From positions 38,185 to 102,184 of the forward strand of contig CALWSR010000006.1 in the NCBI GenBank assembly GCA_944384265.1: DNA of 64,000 nt, read 5' to 3'. The stretch is from an uncultured Clostridia bacterium. GTDB lineage: Bacteria > Bacillota > Clostridia > Lachnospirales > Anaerotignaceae. The position numbers and the translations under genes are program-made. Each line of letters opens with the position of its first letter. Positions within the stretch are counted from its first letter, which is position 1. Below, piece after piece: positions 35,101 to 44,067 of the stretch. The notes under the pieces were generated by a model, which was not told the origin of the DNA, ran no database searches, and saw only the letters and a list, made by a program, of their open reading frames with translations.

Positions 35101-35859
35101 ACAGTCCCTTTGAAGCTGCAATGCATATTTTTCAAAGCCCTCTGTTTTTTGTGCCAGTATTTTTCCCTGCTCTAAATGATAACACATGATTTCTATGCTT
35201 TCTTTTATACTTTGGCGAATGCTTTCTGCCCAAAGGGTATTTTCTATTTTTCCATGCTGCTTCATGGAAAAGGCCTCTGTCATTTCCTCCAGCCATTTCA
35301 AGGGCTGAGGACAGCCCAAAAGAAATTCATGTATATCCAATACCAGCTCCTTGAGCTTTGTATCCTTTGTATCATTTCCAAACAATTCTACCAATGTACA
35401 AAACAGTTCGTTTTCCTCCGCTTCATAAAGTGCCTCAAACAGCTCCTCTAGCACCTCCTGCTGCAAAAGCTTTACTTCAATTTCATCCGCTGTTTTGACA
35501 GCAGGGTCAATGTCTAATGTATAATAGTTTTCTTTTACCACCTGAAGACAAAAGGAATGAATTGTTTTAATATCTGCCCGACTCAAATGCGTCAGTTGAT
35601 TTTGCAAATGTTCATTGGTGGGGTCATTTTCCAATTTTTTTGCAATGGCCTCTCCAATTCTTTGGCTCATTTCAGATGCCGCCGCCTTTGTAAATGTCAC
35701 CACCAAAAGCCTGTCCACATCAATGGGGTGTTCCCCCTCCGTTATCATGGTAATGATTCTTTCCACCAGCACAGCGGTTTTTCCTGAGCCTGCCGCCGCC
35801 GAAACCAAAAGGTCTGCGCCTCTTGTATCAATGGCCTTTTGCTGTTGCTTTGTCCACAT
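32119..35859 (-). CDS. addA: ATP-dependent helicase/nuclease AddA
   Basis: The 1246-residue large subunit of the AddAB (RexAB) double-strand-break resection enzyme. UvrD-like helicase motifs: Walker A SAAAGSGKTAVLVERI near residue 20-35, VVTFTKAAASEM, DEYQDSNMIQ, NFRSRKNVL, MTIHKSKGLEFPVVFVA and VAMTRAKEKLIL. The C-terminal RecB-like nuclease has IHGIIDCFFE and LLDYKNDRI with the catalytic Asp and Lys. Length is normal. The partner addB is usually directly upstream; here a 199-residue unknown gene takes that place and addB is not in the window. Confidence 0.97.
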   Translation of the reverse strand: MWTKQQQKAIDTRGADLLVSAAAGSGKTAVLVERIITMITEGEHPIDVDRLLVVTFTKAAASEMSQRIGEAIAKKLENDPTNEHLQNQLTHLSRADIKTIHSFCLQVVKENYYTLDIDPAVKTADEIEVKLLQQEVLEELFEALYEAEENELFCTLVELFGNDTKDTKLKELVLDIHEFLLGCPQPLKWLEEMTEAFSMKQHGKIENTLWAESIRQSIKESIEIMCYHLEQGKILAQKTEGFEKYALQLQRDCEMAENYKNIHSLPFRHVKKQLKQLSFEKMPAYRGEKKEIAKQIQEFRKKAKQSAAAIGEELFPYSIDTMEEQTKKLYPIVKALANIVKLFIEKYQAVKKEKRLLDFGDYEHFCMRVLLQEGSTPENILPTEAALELQQKYDEVLVDEYQDSNMIQEMILSAVSKKSQGKHNRFMVGDVKQSIYRFRLAMPEIFMKKYYDYTLEQGQEQKILLSQNFRSRKNVLDGINFIFRQIMSEKVGGLVYDDEAALYAGAIFPMFEGSCGGENEVILLQSNTMPKQSFQEDTESIIAEWGRREQEAFAIAKRIKKMITEEKYHVLDKKTGCYRPMAFEDIAILLRSAKSWEGVFDNVFLKEDIPFYAEASLGYFDTLEVMTISNLLCVLDNPIQDIPLLSLLHCPIYGFTAEELMEIRMAAEGDANYYECILYCIEHYGKNAESIPLDAGEEIIKITQRLEGVMEDIALWRKKAKDCSISQLLWYLYGETGYFDYVGVTAGGKLRQANLRFLIQKAEEYEKSSLKGLFHFVRYIENIKKASEDSTGSARLLNENENMVRIMTIHKSKGLEFPVVFVADMAKEFNTKDLHKKVLLDHQMGIGLNYMDLEQRVSYTTLSKKALEQKIRQENISEEMRVLYVAMTRAKEKLILTGCVKDMEKSLSQWLVTASTKERALPVSKMAQAKNSLDWVMPALLRHKAAKGFLEEHHLPVDEEFILEDASVWRIAAEKESEAKIPETEEKKEQKQIKQYFENWDNERDYSGKRDKVFYQLSWEYEYKMAAKLQGNFSISEIKRKWQEAEGIFEQQQQWKRVLELPKFEKEEKGLTALEIGTATHTFMEQADMTKAYSVEEIKQKIKELTEKNILSPKEAQALRCDEIAGFFASSLAQRIRRASYVEKEKAFSMLVEANEIFLQGEYENVKDTVVIHGIIDCFFEEEGEIVLLDYKNDRIGGEKNAATLKKQYEVQMYFYKKALEKTTGKKVKEAYLYSFALGKAIAMTE

Positions 35860-35887
35860 TTGCTGTCACCTCATTTTTTTTAAAAAA

Positions 35888-36487
35888 TCAGTTGGCAGCC
35901 CGTTTCAATCTCATATTGACAGAAAGATATTTTGTAAAGGATGCCATAAAACTGTTAAAAGAATTATAGCAAAAATTTTCGATAAATGCCAATGAAAACG
36001 GTGAAAGTGTTTTGGAGCCAAATACATATCTTGCCGTTGTTTTTGCAAACAAATCAGAAAAACAGCCTTCTCCTGTTTTTGCACAGCGATATAAAGCATC
36101 CGCCAGCTTTTTTTCTGTTTCGTTTAATTGAAATACAATGTATAAATTTTTTTTCATCTCTCTCCAAGGCAGCTTTCTTCTTTTGATGCGGGATAAACGA
36201 ATGCTGTGATAAATGGACACCAGCTTTAAAAAACGCCTTCCCTTTTCTTTATCCAATTTTTTCAGCTGCTTTGCAAAATAATTATATTCTGTTTTGGTTT
36301 CCAAAAAAATTTCATAGGCATCTGCCACAGCATTTTCAATGGAATGTTCAAAAAAGGCTTCATAAAAAGAGTTTTTCAGCTTTTCTGTTCTTTCCAAAAA
36401 AGCATATTTTTGTTCCTCTATGCTTTCTTTGATTCTTTCCTCCTTTGTAGGCTTTTTTTTATAAAATATTATGTTGTAATGAAACAT
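35888..36487 (-). CDS. Hypothetical helical protein upstream of addA
   Basis: A 199-residue basic, largely helical protein: a charged N-terminal helix region (KKKPTKEERIKESIEEQKYA), a central KKLDKEKGRRFLKLVSIYHS segment and a C-terminal part rich in Phe and Ser. No membrane helix or signal peptide, no family recognised. It ends 28 bases before addA and is likely in the same transcript, which hints at a DNA-related or accessory role but does not establish it. Confidence 0.6.
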   Translation of the reverse strand: MFHYNIIFYKKKPTKEERIKESIEEQKYAFLERTEKLKNSFYEAFFEHSIENAVADAYEIFLETKTEYNYFAKQLKKLDKEKGRRFLKLVSIYHSIRLSRIKRRKLPWREMKKNLYIVFQLNETEKKLADALYRCAKTGEGCFSDLFAKTTARYVFGSKTLSPFSLAFIENFCYNSFNSFMASFTKYLSVNMRLKRAAN

Positions 36488-36581
36488 TGCTTTTCCTCCT
36501 TAAAAAAATAAAAGCTGGTATTTATTACCAGTCTATACAAAAAGAAGAATGTATTACAACTTTTTTTACCGCATGATATGA

Positions 36582-36616
36582 CAAACAGCCTTTTTATTGA
36601 AAAAAAAGGCTGTTTG
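36582..36616. terminator. Terminator-like hairpin between chemoreceptor and addA operon
   Basis: CAAACAGCCTTTTT (36582-36595) pairs with AAAAAGGCTGTTTG (36603-36616), a 14-bp perfect stem whose A/T half can act as the T-tract. Confidence 0.65.
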
Positions 36617-36642
36617 CTGTCAAAGAAAGGCTGTATTTTATT

Positions 36643-38127
36643 CTAAATATATGCGTCCTTTGCTGTCATTTCATTGATTTTCACAGCTTTTTGCTGCACC
36701 TCTTTTACTGTATCATGGATATATTGCATATTTTCGTTTTGCTTTTGTATTTCCTTTTGTATTTCCACAGATTGTTCACAAACAAAATCAATGGACATCT
36801 GCATCTCCTGAAGGCTTTGAGAAATACTGCGGGATGTTTTGTCACTGGTTTGGGCCAAAGAGCGCACCTCTTCTGCCACAACAGCAAAGCCCTTTCCCAT
36901 TGCGCCGGCATGAGCTGCCTCAATGGAGGCATTTAAAGAGAGCAAATTTGTTTGGCTTGCAATTTCCTGAATGGATTTGATGATATGCAGTGCCTGATAA
37001 ACCTTTTGCTGGGCATCTTGTATCAAAATGGTGACATCCTCCTGCTGTAATGTGATTTCAGACATTTTTTGATTATTTTCCATTACAGTTTGGGTAATGC
37101 TTTCCAAGCCCTCTGTCATCTCTTTGATATATCCGCTCATAGCATCTTGCGCAATTTCTTTTGTTTCTGTTTTTTGTTCTATCACACCGGCAGTCACAAT
37201 AGGTGTGCCGTCTGCCTTGCGAATGGTTTTTGCTGTGGCGCAAAACCAATGATAGGCTCCATCCCTGCATTTTAAACGATACTGCACATCATAGGAGGTG
37301 TAGCCCGAATGGTCCATAATATGTTCATAAAGGGCATTGAGTGTTTTTTGTTTATCCTCAGGATGAAGCAAATCACTCCATGCGCTGATTTGATTTGGAA
37401 AAGCATTTTCATCATAATAGCCTAAAATATGGCGAAGCTGATTGGACCAGCAGCAAGCATGGCCGGGGCTGACAGGATTGTCATCCTGGATTTCCATGCT
37501 CCAAAAGCCTTCTTTCAAAACAGAATCTATGGCTTGACAGCGCTGCAGTGTGCTGTTGTATTTTTCTTGGCTTTGGCACTGCTGTGTCACATCCAGCAAT
37601 GCTCCAATATATTGTACCCCATTTCTGTCACAAACAGCCCTTGCTGTGGCACGATACCAGCGATAGCCCCTGTTTTTTGTTTTCAAACGATATTGCATAT
37701 CATAAGCACTGCGGCCGGAATGGTCTTTGATACATTTTTGAAGCTCTTCCAATGCAGCTTTTTTGTCCTCCGGATGCAGCAGGCTTGTAAAAGCCTCCCA
37801 TGTATTTGGAAAATCATTTTTGTCACGATAACCAAGCATTTTTCTAAATTCATCGGACCAAACCACTTTTTCTGTATTTTTGTCAATGTATACATTCCAC
37901 ATACCGGAAGAAAGGGCGGCATGGCTACATTTTACATGGTTTGCTTCTTGCAGCACTCTTTGTTTATATTGCTTCAGCAAAGCATCAATGGCCTCCAGCA
38001 GTCTGGAGCCGCCTTCATGGATTCCTGCAACATATAATTTCTCAGGCAGCTGCTCTGCTGCAGCCTCTTGTATGGTCAGTTGTTCTAAAGCAGAAATGAT
38101 TTTCTTTTTTTCGGCAAACAGATTCAT
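36643..38127 (-). CDS. Cytosolic PAS-PAS chemoreceptor-like signalling protein
   Basis: A 494-residue protein with no membrane helix. After a helical N-terminus come two PAS domains with PAC tails; each has the sequence type [20 protein letters not shown] / [20 protein letters not shown] and [20 protein letters not shown] / [20 protein letters not shown], so they look like a recent duplication. The C-terminal MCP signalling hairpin contains [20 protein letters not shown] and [20 protein letters not shown]. It probably signals to CheA/CheW in response to a cytosolic cue. No other chemotaxis gene is nearby. Confidence 0.92.
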   Translation of the reverse strand: MNLFAEKKKIISALEQLTIQEAAAEQLPEKLYVAGIHEGGSRLLEAIDALLKQYKQRVLQEANHVKCSHAALSSGMWNVYIDKNTEKVVWSDEFRKMLGYRDKNDFPNTWEAFTSLLHPEDKKAALEELQKCIKDHSGRSAYDMQYRLKTKNRGYRWYRATARAVCDRNGVQYIGALLDVTQQCQSQEKYNSTLQRCQAIDSVLKEGFWSMEIQDDNPVSPGHACCWSNQLRHILGYYDENAFPNQISAWSDLLHPEDKQKTLNALYEHIMDHSGYTSYDVQYRLKCRDGAYHWFCATAKTIRKADGTPIVTAGVIEQKTETKEIAQDAMSGYIKEMTEGLESITQTVMENNQKMSEITLQQEDVTILIQDAQQKVYQALHIIKSIQEIASQTNLLSLNASIEAAHAGAMGKGFAVVAEEVRSLAQTSDKTSRSISQSLQEMQMSIDFVCEQSVEIQKEIQKQNENMQYIHDTVKEVQQKAVKINEMTAKDAYI

Positions 38128-38254
38128 ATTCTCCCCCCAATTTTTTAATGCTTCTCTCTGAATGTATCATGATGGTATCAATACATTGCAACCTATTTTG
38201 TTTTTCAGTATAGCATTTGTCGTGTCAATATGTCAATATATTCCATTTCACTGC

Positions 38255-38294
38255 AAAAACACCTATTGTCATATTCTAAACAATAGGTGTTTTT
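38255..38294. terminator. Perfect 14-bp hairpin, bidirectional terminator-like
   Basis: AAAAACACCTATTG (38255-38268) and CAATAGGTGTTTTT (38281-38294). It stands in the 800-base gene-free gap 38128-38927, more than 100 bases from the chemoreceptor start, with no gene that obviously ends here; a lost gene may once have. Confidence 0.55.
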
Positions 38295-38567
38295 ATACTG
38301 GAATGTGAAAATAAAATTTGAATGGATATTTTTTTATCTGAGTTATATTTCAGTATATTTCTGCCAAAATCAACTCTTATTTTTTATCTTCTTTTGTCTC
38401 AAAGCAACAAAATAATTGCTGTTTTTGTTCCAAATCATTGATTTTACTCCGCCTTGGCATATATAACAGTCTGTTTTCATTTTTTCAATACCATTTTTTG
38501 CACCCTTTCAGCCGGACTGCCATGCACCTTTTATATTTGGATACAATATATGCCAAAGCTTTTTTAT

Positions 38568-38732
38568 ACTTTGCAGCTTCCATAGAAAACAGAAAGCTAT
38601 GAAGCATTGATTTTGCAGCCAAAACCAATTTTTTTTCATTGGCTGCTTGCAAAGCAAGCATATTTTTCAATGGGCAGCTTACAAATACAGCAACACCTGC
38701 AATGCCTCCAAGCCCTTTGGCTGCTTTTTTTA
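38568..38732 (+). repeat. Dispersed repeat family, copy B
   Basis: Contains CAGAAAGCTATGAAGCATTG followed by ATTTTGCAGCCAAAACCAAT and ends TTTGGCTGCTTTTTTTATTC. The core aligns with the reverse complement of copies C and D. A 61-codon reverse frame (38485-38670) falls inside it and is unlikely to be a gene. The rest of the 38128-38927 gap shows no gene. Confidence 0.55.
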
Positions 38733-38927
38733 TTCATAAAAATATAACCTCCGTGTTTTTGTTCTATTTTTCAGATTCATCTCTATAATACCATATCATT
38801 TTTTATGGAAAACTAACCCATTTCTTTTTTTTGCATAAGCACTCCATTTGCCATCCCATCATTTTTCAAAAGCAACACCTGCACCATACAGACAATGCCT
38901 TGGCTTTTCACCTATTGCCATTGGTTT

Positions 38928-39518
38928 TTAAAAATATCCGCCGTCATTTTGTTTTATCACCCTGCAAGGATTGCCTGCTGCCGTTACATCGTCGGGAATA
39001 TTTTTTGTTACAACACTGCCTGCACCTATGATAACACGGCTCCCGATTGTTATACCAGGCAATATCACACTTCCCCCTCCAATCCATGTATCATCTCCTA
39101 TGGTTACAGAAGAAGCCATTGTGACAATGGCATAGTCAGATTGGTCTGTTTTTTGAAAACGCTCCTCTGCCCTTTTTGGATGATGTGCCGTATATATTTT
39201 CACATCCGGCCCAATCAGCACACGGCTTCCTATTGTAATATTTCCTGTATCCAAAAATGTACAGTTCATATTCACAAGGCTTTCATCTCCTATTGTAATA
39301 TGACAGCCATAATCCACAAAAAAAGGCTGATTGATTCTTACATTTTTTCCGCAGTGCTTTAAAAGTCTTTGCAGTATGTCCTTTCTTTTTTCCATTTGTT
39401 GTGCCGGCAAAGCATTGTATTGCTGTATCAAATTTTTTGCAGCATTGCTTTTTTGGCGCAGCCCATTGTCCGAAGCCATATAAGCCAGCCCTGCCAAAAG
39501 CTTTTGTTCCTCTGTCAT
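38928..39518 (-). CDS. Maltose/galactoside-type O-acetyltransferase (left-handed beta-helix)
   Basis: A 196-residue acetyltransferase that moves acetyl from acetyl-CoA to a sugar hydroxyl. The N-terminal helical domain (EEQKLLAGLAYMASDNGLRQ) is typical of the MAT/LacA group. Hexapeptide repeats follow (VDYGCHITIGDESLVNMNCT, ITIGSRVLIGPDVKIYTAHH with the catalytic His, VTIGDDTWIGGGSVILPGIT, IGAGSVVTKNIPDDVTAAGN). The frame is open to 39569, but GGAAGG lies 7 bases before the ATG at 39518, where family members normally begin. Confidence 0.92.
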   Translation of the reverse strand: MTEEQKLLAGLAYMASDNGLRQKSNAAKNLIQQYNALPAQQMEKRKDILQRLLKHCGKNVRINQPFFVDYGCHITIGDESLVNMNCTFLDTGNITIGSRVLIGPDVKIYTAHHPKRAEERFQKTDQSDYAIVTMASSVTIGDDTWIGGGSVILPGITIGSRVIIGAGSVVTKNIPDDVTAAGNPCRVIKQNDGGYF

Positions 39519-39608
39519 AAAAACGCCTTCCATTTCTTTTTGTTTTTGTAAGCAATCCATTTGTTTCATTTTAGCTCTGTCATAATGTTATTGTAAAATA
39601 CCTATATT

Positions 39609-40499
39609 TTATATGCTATTATGCTCTGCAAGCATTTTAATATATTCTATAAGCTTTGTGGCAGCTTCACTAAATATTTGATGCTTCTTCCACACCAGCA
39701 CAGAGGTGGATGTCAGAGGAGGATAAAAGGGTTTAAAACAAAAATCTTTATTTTCATAGGCAGAAGCTGCCCCTTCTATTGTAACGGCATAGCCCATTTT
39801 TTTCTGCACAAGCAATGCCGCATTGGCAATCAAATTATATGTAACAAAAACATTGATTTTTTTATGATTTTTTCCAAACCAGCCTCCAATGTCATCCTTT
39901 TTATAAAAACGATTGGTAATCATCACAGGCAGTCCCACCATATCCTTTGCTGTAACAAATTCTTTTTTGGCCAAGGGCGCATCCCTTCTCATCAAAACCC
40001 CCCATTTCTCCTGCTGCTTCAGCCGTACAAAATCATATCTTTCCGTAGACACAGGCTCAATCAAAAGCCCTATATCCAGCAGGCCTTTGTCAATTTTTTC
40101 CATTGTTTGGTCTGCACTGCCAGAAAGCAGGTGATATGTTATTTTGGGATATTGTTTGCTAAAGCCCTGCATCACATCCATCAGCACCTGTGCAGAGGCA
40201 GACTCCCCACTGCCTATGGAAATGCTGCCTGTCATCTCCTGCTGTGTTTCTCTCATTTCACATTGTGTTTTGTTTGCCAATTCCATCATTTCTTCCGCTC
40301 TTCTTTTCAACAGCATACCCTTTTGCGTCAATGTTATATTTTTTTTGCCTCGAATAAAAAGCTGTCTTCCCATCTCCTCCTCCAGCTGTATCATTTGTCT
40401 GCTCAATGTGGGCTGTGTAATATGCAGCACCTCTGCCGCTCGGGAAATATTGCCCTCCCTTGCTACTGTCAAAAAATAATGCAATACTCTTAATTCCAT
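39609..40499 (-). CDS. LysR-family transcription regulator
   Basis: A 296-residue regulator starting MELRVLHYFLTVAREGNISR, with the winged helix-turn-helix AAEVLHITQPTLSRQMIQLE and a periplasmic-binding-like effector domain (SISIGSGESASAQVLMDVMQ). The ATG at 40499 gives the standard family start; the frame is open to 40517. It is divergent from the MFS exporter gene, the classic arrangement in which a LysR protein controls the neighbour. A palindrome at 40624-40641 is a candidate site. Confidence 0.93.
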   Translation of the reverse strand: MELRVLHYFLTVAREGNISRAAEVLHITQPTLSRQMIQLEEEMGRQLFIRGKKNITLTQKGMLLKRRAEEMMELANKTQCEMRETQQEMTGSISIGSGESASAQVLMDVMQGFSKQYPKITYHLLSGSADQTMEKIDKGLLDIGLLIEPVSTERYDFVRLKQQEKWGVLMRRDAPLAKKEFVTAKDMVGLPVMITNRFYKKDDIGGWFGKNHKKINVFVTYNLIANAALLVQKKMGYAVTIEGAASAYENKDFCFKPFYPPLTSTSVLVWKKHQIFSEAATKLIEYIKMLAEHNSI

Positions 40500-40623
40500 T
40501 TTCAGCCTCTTTTCCATAGTATCATCCGTTCCATTTTTATAACAGTATCACATGATTCCACCAAAAAACAACACTTTTTGTTTCAAATTTAAAAATATTG
40601 CTTTTTTGGAACAAATATGTCAT

Positions 40624-40641
40624 AATCAAATCAATTTGATT
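40624..40641. promoter_or_regulatory. Palindrome in LysR/MFS divergent region
   Basis: AATCAAAT, CA, ATTTGATT: perfect 8-bp arms, just before the leader-peptide ribosome binding site. A possible operator for the divergent LysR protein. Confidence 0.4.
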
Positions 40642-40658
40642 GACAAGGAGGAAACCGT

Positions 40659-40721
40659 ATGAAGCTCTGCATTGCATATGCTCTGTGCAAGGTCTTATCA
40701 AAACGACAGCGCACAGAGTAA
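40659..40721 (+). CDS. 20-residue leader peptide upstream of MFS exporter
   Basis: ATG at 40659 behind a strong AAGGAGG (7-base spacing) opens a 20-codon frame (MKLCIAYALCKVLSKRQRTE) that ends at 40721, 68 bases before the exporter ATG. The coding sequence itself contains one arm of each of two competing stems. This is the layout of translation- or transcription-attenuation leaders that control efflux and ribosome-methylase genes by drug-induced ribosome stalling. Arg and Lys codons cluster at the 3' end. That it is a regulatory peptide is inference; the ribosome binding site and hairpins are seen directly. Confidence 0.6.
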   Translation: MKLCIAYALCKVLSKRQRTE

Positions 40722-40771
40722 AAAATGTCGTTTGCCTGACTTTGCACTTTCATCAAAATATCATATTTTGA
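40681..40771 (+). promoter_or_regulatory. Attenuator-like competing hairpins before MFS exporter
   Basis: CTCTGTGC (40681-40688) pairs with GCACAGAG (40711-40718). AAACGACA (40701-40708), in the loop of that hairpin, pairs perfectly with TGTCGTTT (40726-40733), so the two stems exclude each other or form a pseudoknot. A third stem (40753-40761 with 40763-40771) precedes the exporter ribosome binding site AAAGGAG (40776-40782). Confidence 0.6.
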
Positions 40772-40789
40772 AAAAAAAGGAGCAAAGTT

Positions 40790-42085
40790 ATGAAAAATAT
40801 AATATTTACAACCATAAAGGAACTAAAATATTTTCTGATTCTTTGGATAACACAAGCTTTTTCTTCCCTTGGCAGCTCTATGACAAGCTTTGCTTTGGTC
40901 ATATGGGTTTATCAGCAGCAGGGTTCTGCATTATCCACAGCACTGCTAAGCATTTGTTCCTATGCCCCTTATGTACTTTTGAGTATTTTTGCCGGTGCAT
41001 TCAGCGACAGATGCAATCAAAAGGCGGCAATGCTTCTTTGCGACAGCTTTGCTGCGGCCTGTACCCTTTTGGTATTGCTTTTGCTGACAACAGACCGGCT
41101 TCAAATATGGCATTTATATGTTGTCAACACACTCAACGGTGCTATGAATACCATACAACAGCCTGCTTCTGATGTGGCAATCAGTTTATTATGCCCTCAA
41201 AGGCATTATCAAAGGGTCAGTGGTATGCGCTGCTTTTCCAATGCTCTTGTCACTGTACTGACACCTGCCCTTGCAACGGCTCTTCTTTCCCTGACAAGCC
41301 TTCAGACAGTGATTTTTTTTGACTTGGCCACATTTTTTGTTGCCTTTGGCGCATTGCTGTTTTTTATCAAAATTCCAAATGTCAAAAAGGAAAGGGCTAT
41401 GGACTCCTATAACCTATTGCAAACAGCCAAATCAGGCATAAAATATCTGCTGCATCACAGAGGCATATTGGATTTGATATTGTTTTTGGCACTCATCAAT
41501 TTCACTGCTTCCATTTTTCAGGCGGCACTGCCTGTTATGCTGCTTTCCAGAGAAGGCGGCGGCAATATGGCATTGGGTATGGTCAACACTGTCACAGGCA
41601 TTGCAACCATCATTGGCAGCATTGCCGCTGCCACACTGCCTGCTCCCAAAAGCAGAGTCAAAACCATATTCAACTGTCTGCTGTTTTCCATGAGTACAGA
41701 AAATTTTATACTTGCCTTTGGAAAAGATGTGACAATATGGTGTGTGGGTGCTTTTTTAGGGTGGGTATGTATCCCTGTTATGAGCACACATATGGATGTG
41801 CTGCTGCGCACAAAAATTCCTGTACCAATGCAGGGGCGTATCTATGCCGCCAGAAACTCTCTTCAGTTTTTTACCATTCCCTTGGGCTATCTTTTGGGAG
41901 GATTTTTAATAGACAGTATATTGGCACCCTTTATGATTATGCAGCCAAGCAATTTGCTTACACAGCTCTTTGGTACAGGAAAAGGCGCAGCAGCAGCATT
42001 TTTGTTTTTTGTAATAGGTGTGTTTGGTATGCTTTCCTGTCTGCCCTTTCGTTTGGACAGACATATTTGGGAGCTGGATAAATAA
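40790..42085 (+). CDS. MFS efflux transporter (MefA/macrolide-efflux-like group)
   Basis: A 431-residue membrane protein with about 12 helices and the DHA3-like start LWITQAFSSLGSSMTSFALV IWVYQQQGSA and LSIFAGAFSDRCNQKAAMLL (loop 2-3 motif A with D and R). QPASDVAISLLCPQRHYQRV and MQGRIYAARNSLQFFTIPLG also fit drug and macrolide exporters of the MefA/Mef(En) group. The drug range cannot be read. The leader peptide and hairpins just upstream suggest that expression is induced by a ribosome-acting compound. The divergent LysR gene may add control. Confidence 0.87.
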   Translation: MKNIIFTTIKELKYFLILWITQAFSSLGSSMTSFALVIWVYQQQGSALSTALLSICSYAPYVLLSIFAGAFSDRCNQKAAMLLCDSFAAACTLLVLLLLTTDRLQIWHLYVVNTLNGAMNTIQQPASDVAISLLCPQRHYQRVSGMRCFSNALVTVLTPALATALLSLTSLQTVIFFDLATFFVAFGALLFFIKIPNVKKERAMDSYNLLQTAKSGIKYLLHHRGILDLILFLALINFTASIFQAALPVMLLSREGGGNMALGMVNTVTGIATIIGSIAAATLPAPKSRVKTIFNCLLFSMSTENFILAFGKDVTIWCVGAFLGWVCIPVMSTHMDVLLRTKIPVPMQGRIYAARNSLQFFTIPLGYLLGGFLIDSILAPFMIMQPSNLLTQLFGTGKGAAAAFLFFVIGVFGMLSCLPFRLDRHIWELDK

Positions 42086-42239
42086 GAAATGATTTACCAA
42101 AATATTGTTTTTTTAATACTGCTTTAATATAAAACTGGTATTTTATAATTAATCAAAAACAATATAAAAGCATTTTATTTTTTATCATTTACAGCATCCA
42201 TAAAAAACTGCATTTTGAAAGGAATAGGAGGATAGGAAT

Positions 42240-43781
42240 ATGTATGATACCCAGGAAAATATGAACAAAAATAAAAACCGCACACTATCAATTATTGTCA
42301 ACACTTTAACTGTGATTGTAGGAATTTGGGCCATTGCCGAATTATTTGATTTTGAAGATTTTGAATGGGACATTGATATGCCTGAAGCTCTTATTGCAGT
42401 CATTGTATTTGCACTGTTTTTGTTTATCCGATATATTGTGCTTTCAAACAAAGAGATACAAAGCTCTGTTTCCAATCTATTCCAGCAATCTGAGCATTTG
42501 TTTGAAAATTTTTCCCAAAAAAGACAGCAGTCTGCAGCTCCCCAGGCACCAGCATTGTCCCAAGGCATTTGCAGCTTTGCTGCTTCCGCAGACCATGTCA
42601 TCAGCTATTGCAACGACACCTTCTGTGCAATGATTGGATACAGCAAGGATGCCCTTCTTGCACAAAAAAGCTTTCATTTTGCAGACCTTATCATTGCTGA
42701 AGAACGCACAAAGCTTCATGATGAAATTTTACAGGTGGCTTTGGAAGGAAAACAAATACAATCTCTTTATCACATGAAGCGGCATAACGGCCAGACCATT
42801 GCTGTCACTGTTTTTATGAAGGTTGCAAAGGATTCTCAAAATAAAATGTGGATACAGGGTGCTTTTATAGAGCAGTCCTCTCATACAGATACATATGATG
42901 AGTTAAAAAAAAATGCCAAAAGAAATGAAATATTATTAAGCCAGCTCAATGACATTATATTTGAAATTGATGTGGAAAATGATACACTGACATATTCTAT
43001 GAACTGGGAAAATAAGCTGGCTTCTGAAATTCCCACAAACCATGTTTCTGCCCATTTAAGAGATGCAAACGTCATACATCCTGACGATATTGACATCATA
43101 GAAAAGCTTTTTTCCGACTGCAAGGCCGATGGCATAAGCAGAGAAGAAAAGGTACGTCTATACGGAAAAGAAGGCAAATATATTTGGTGTATCATCAGAA
43201 TGTGCGGTGTCAAAAATGAAAATGGCTCCATAGGACAAATTATAGGGGCAGTGACAGATTGCGACAAAGAAAGCATGGAGGTAGAGCTTCTTCGCAAAAA
43301 AGCAGAAATGGACGGTTTAACTGAGCTTTACAATAAATATACCATTGAAGAAAAAATCAAAGTATATCTAACAGGAAAATTAAATACAGAACAGGGCTTG
43401 ATGTTTATTATTGATATGGATAATTTTAAACAAGTAAATGACACCTATGGGCATCATACCGGTGACTATGTTTTACAGCAAACAGGACATATTCTTAGTG
43501 AATTTGCGCAAAAGCACGGTGGAGAGGCAGGCCGTATTGGAGGAGATGAATTTTTGATTTTTCTCTACAATGTTTCAGACATAGGGCATTCTGACAGCTT
43601 ATTGCAGGAATTATATTCTGATTTGCATATACAAATTCCTGATTCTGAACAAGTATTTTCCGGAAGCATTGGTATGGTTGCCACATCTGCCGGAGATACA
43701 TTTGACTCCCTATACATGAAAGCTGACAAGGCTCTTTATGAAGAGAAAAAAAATACAAAATCTCAAAGAGCTGCTCATTGA
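42240..43781 (+). CDS. Membrane diguanylate cyclase with PAS domains
   Basis: A 513-residue protein. Two N-terminal helices (about 16-36 and 46-68) are followed by a linker, then PAS-type domains (CNDTFCAMIGYSKDALLAQK and a second from about 230 with NDIIFEIDVENDTLTYSMNW). A C-terminal GGDEF domain contains DGLTELYNKYTIEEKI, FIIDMDNFKQVNDTYGHHTG and AGRIGGDEFLIFL. The intact GGDEF predicts cyclic di-GMP synthesis. I see no RxxD inhibitory site in the usual place. TAGGAGG lies before the ATG. It has its own terminator at 43826. Confidence 0.93.
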   Translation: MYDTQENMNKNKNRTLSIIVNTLTVIVGIWAIAELFDFEDFEWDIDMPEALIAVIVFALFLFIRYIVLSNKEIQSSVSNLFQQSEHLFENFSQKRQQSAAPQAPALSQGICSFAASADHVISYCNDTFCAMIGYSKDALLAQKSFHFADLIIAEERTKLHDEILQVALEGKQIQSLYHMKRHNGQTIAVTVFMKVAKDSQNKMWIQGAFIEQSSHTDTYDELKKNAKRNEILLSQLNDIIFEIDVENDTLTYSMNWENKLASEIPTNHVSAHLRDANVIHPDDIDIIEKLFSDCKADGISREEKVRLYGKEGKYIWCIIRMCGVKNENGSIGQIIGAVTDCDKESMEVELLRKKAEMDGLTELYNKYTIEEKIKVYLTGKLNTEQGLMFIIDMDNFKQVNDTYGHHTGDYVLQQTGHILSEFAQKHGGEAGRIGGDEFLIFLYNVSDIGHSDSLLQELYSDLHIQIPDSEQVFSGSIGMVATSAGDTFDSLYMKADKALYEEKKNTKSQRAAH

Positions 43782-43825
43782 AGCAAAGCCATATCAATTC
43801 CTATCATTGGCTCAGTTCATATTTG

Positions 43826-43855
43826 AGGGCGTTGAAAAAGTCAACGCCCTTATTT
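43826..43855 (+). terminator. Terminator after diguanylate cyclase
   Basis: AGGGCGTTGA (43826-43835), loop AAAAG, TCAACGCCCT (43841-43850), then TATTT. Confidence 0.75.
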
Positions 43856-44022
43856 ATGTCTGCCATTTCATTTTGATATCAATACCATCATTTATAAAAA
43901 GCATTTGCAGCATCCCCTCCTTTGATTTATTTTGATTTATTTTTATTCATATTTCCTTTATCTGGGGAGCTGATAGCAATCATATCTCTGTTCCTCCTTT
44001 CAATGTTTCCTTTACAATTTCA

Positions 44023-44067
44023 TCAATACCTTCCTTTCAATACCTTCCTTTCAATACTCTCCTTTGC
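44023..44067 (+). repeat. Three 15-bp tandem repeats
   Basis: TCAATACCTTCCTTT twice in a row, then TCAATACTCTCCTTT. Short and non-coding; no function seen. Confidence 0.7.

Noticed and set aside
38485..38670. 61-codon reverse-strand frame
   Set aside because: Falls inside dispersed repeat copy B; composition follows the repeat rather than a protein.
39621..40493. 290-codon forward frame opposite the LysR gene
   Set aside because: Cys/His/Phe-rich antisense shadow of a clear LysR protein.
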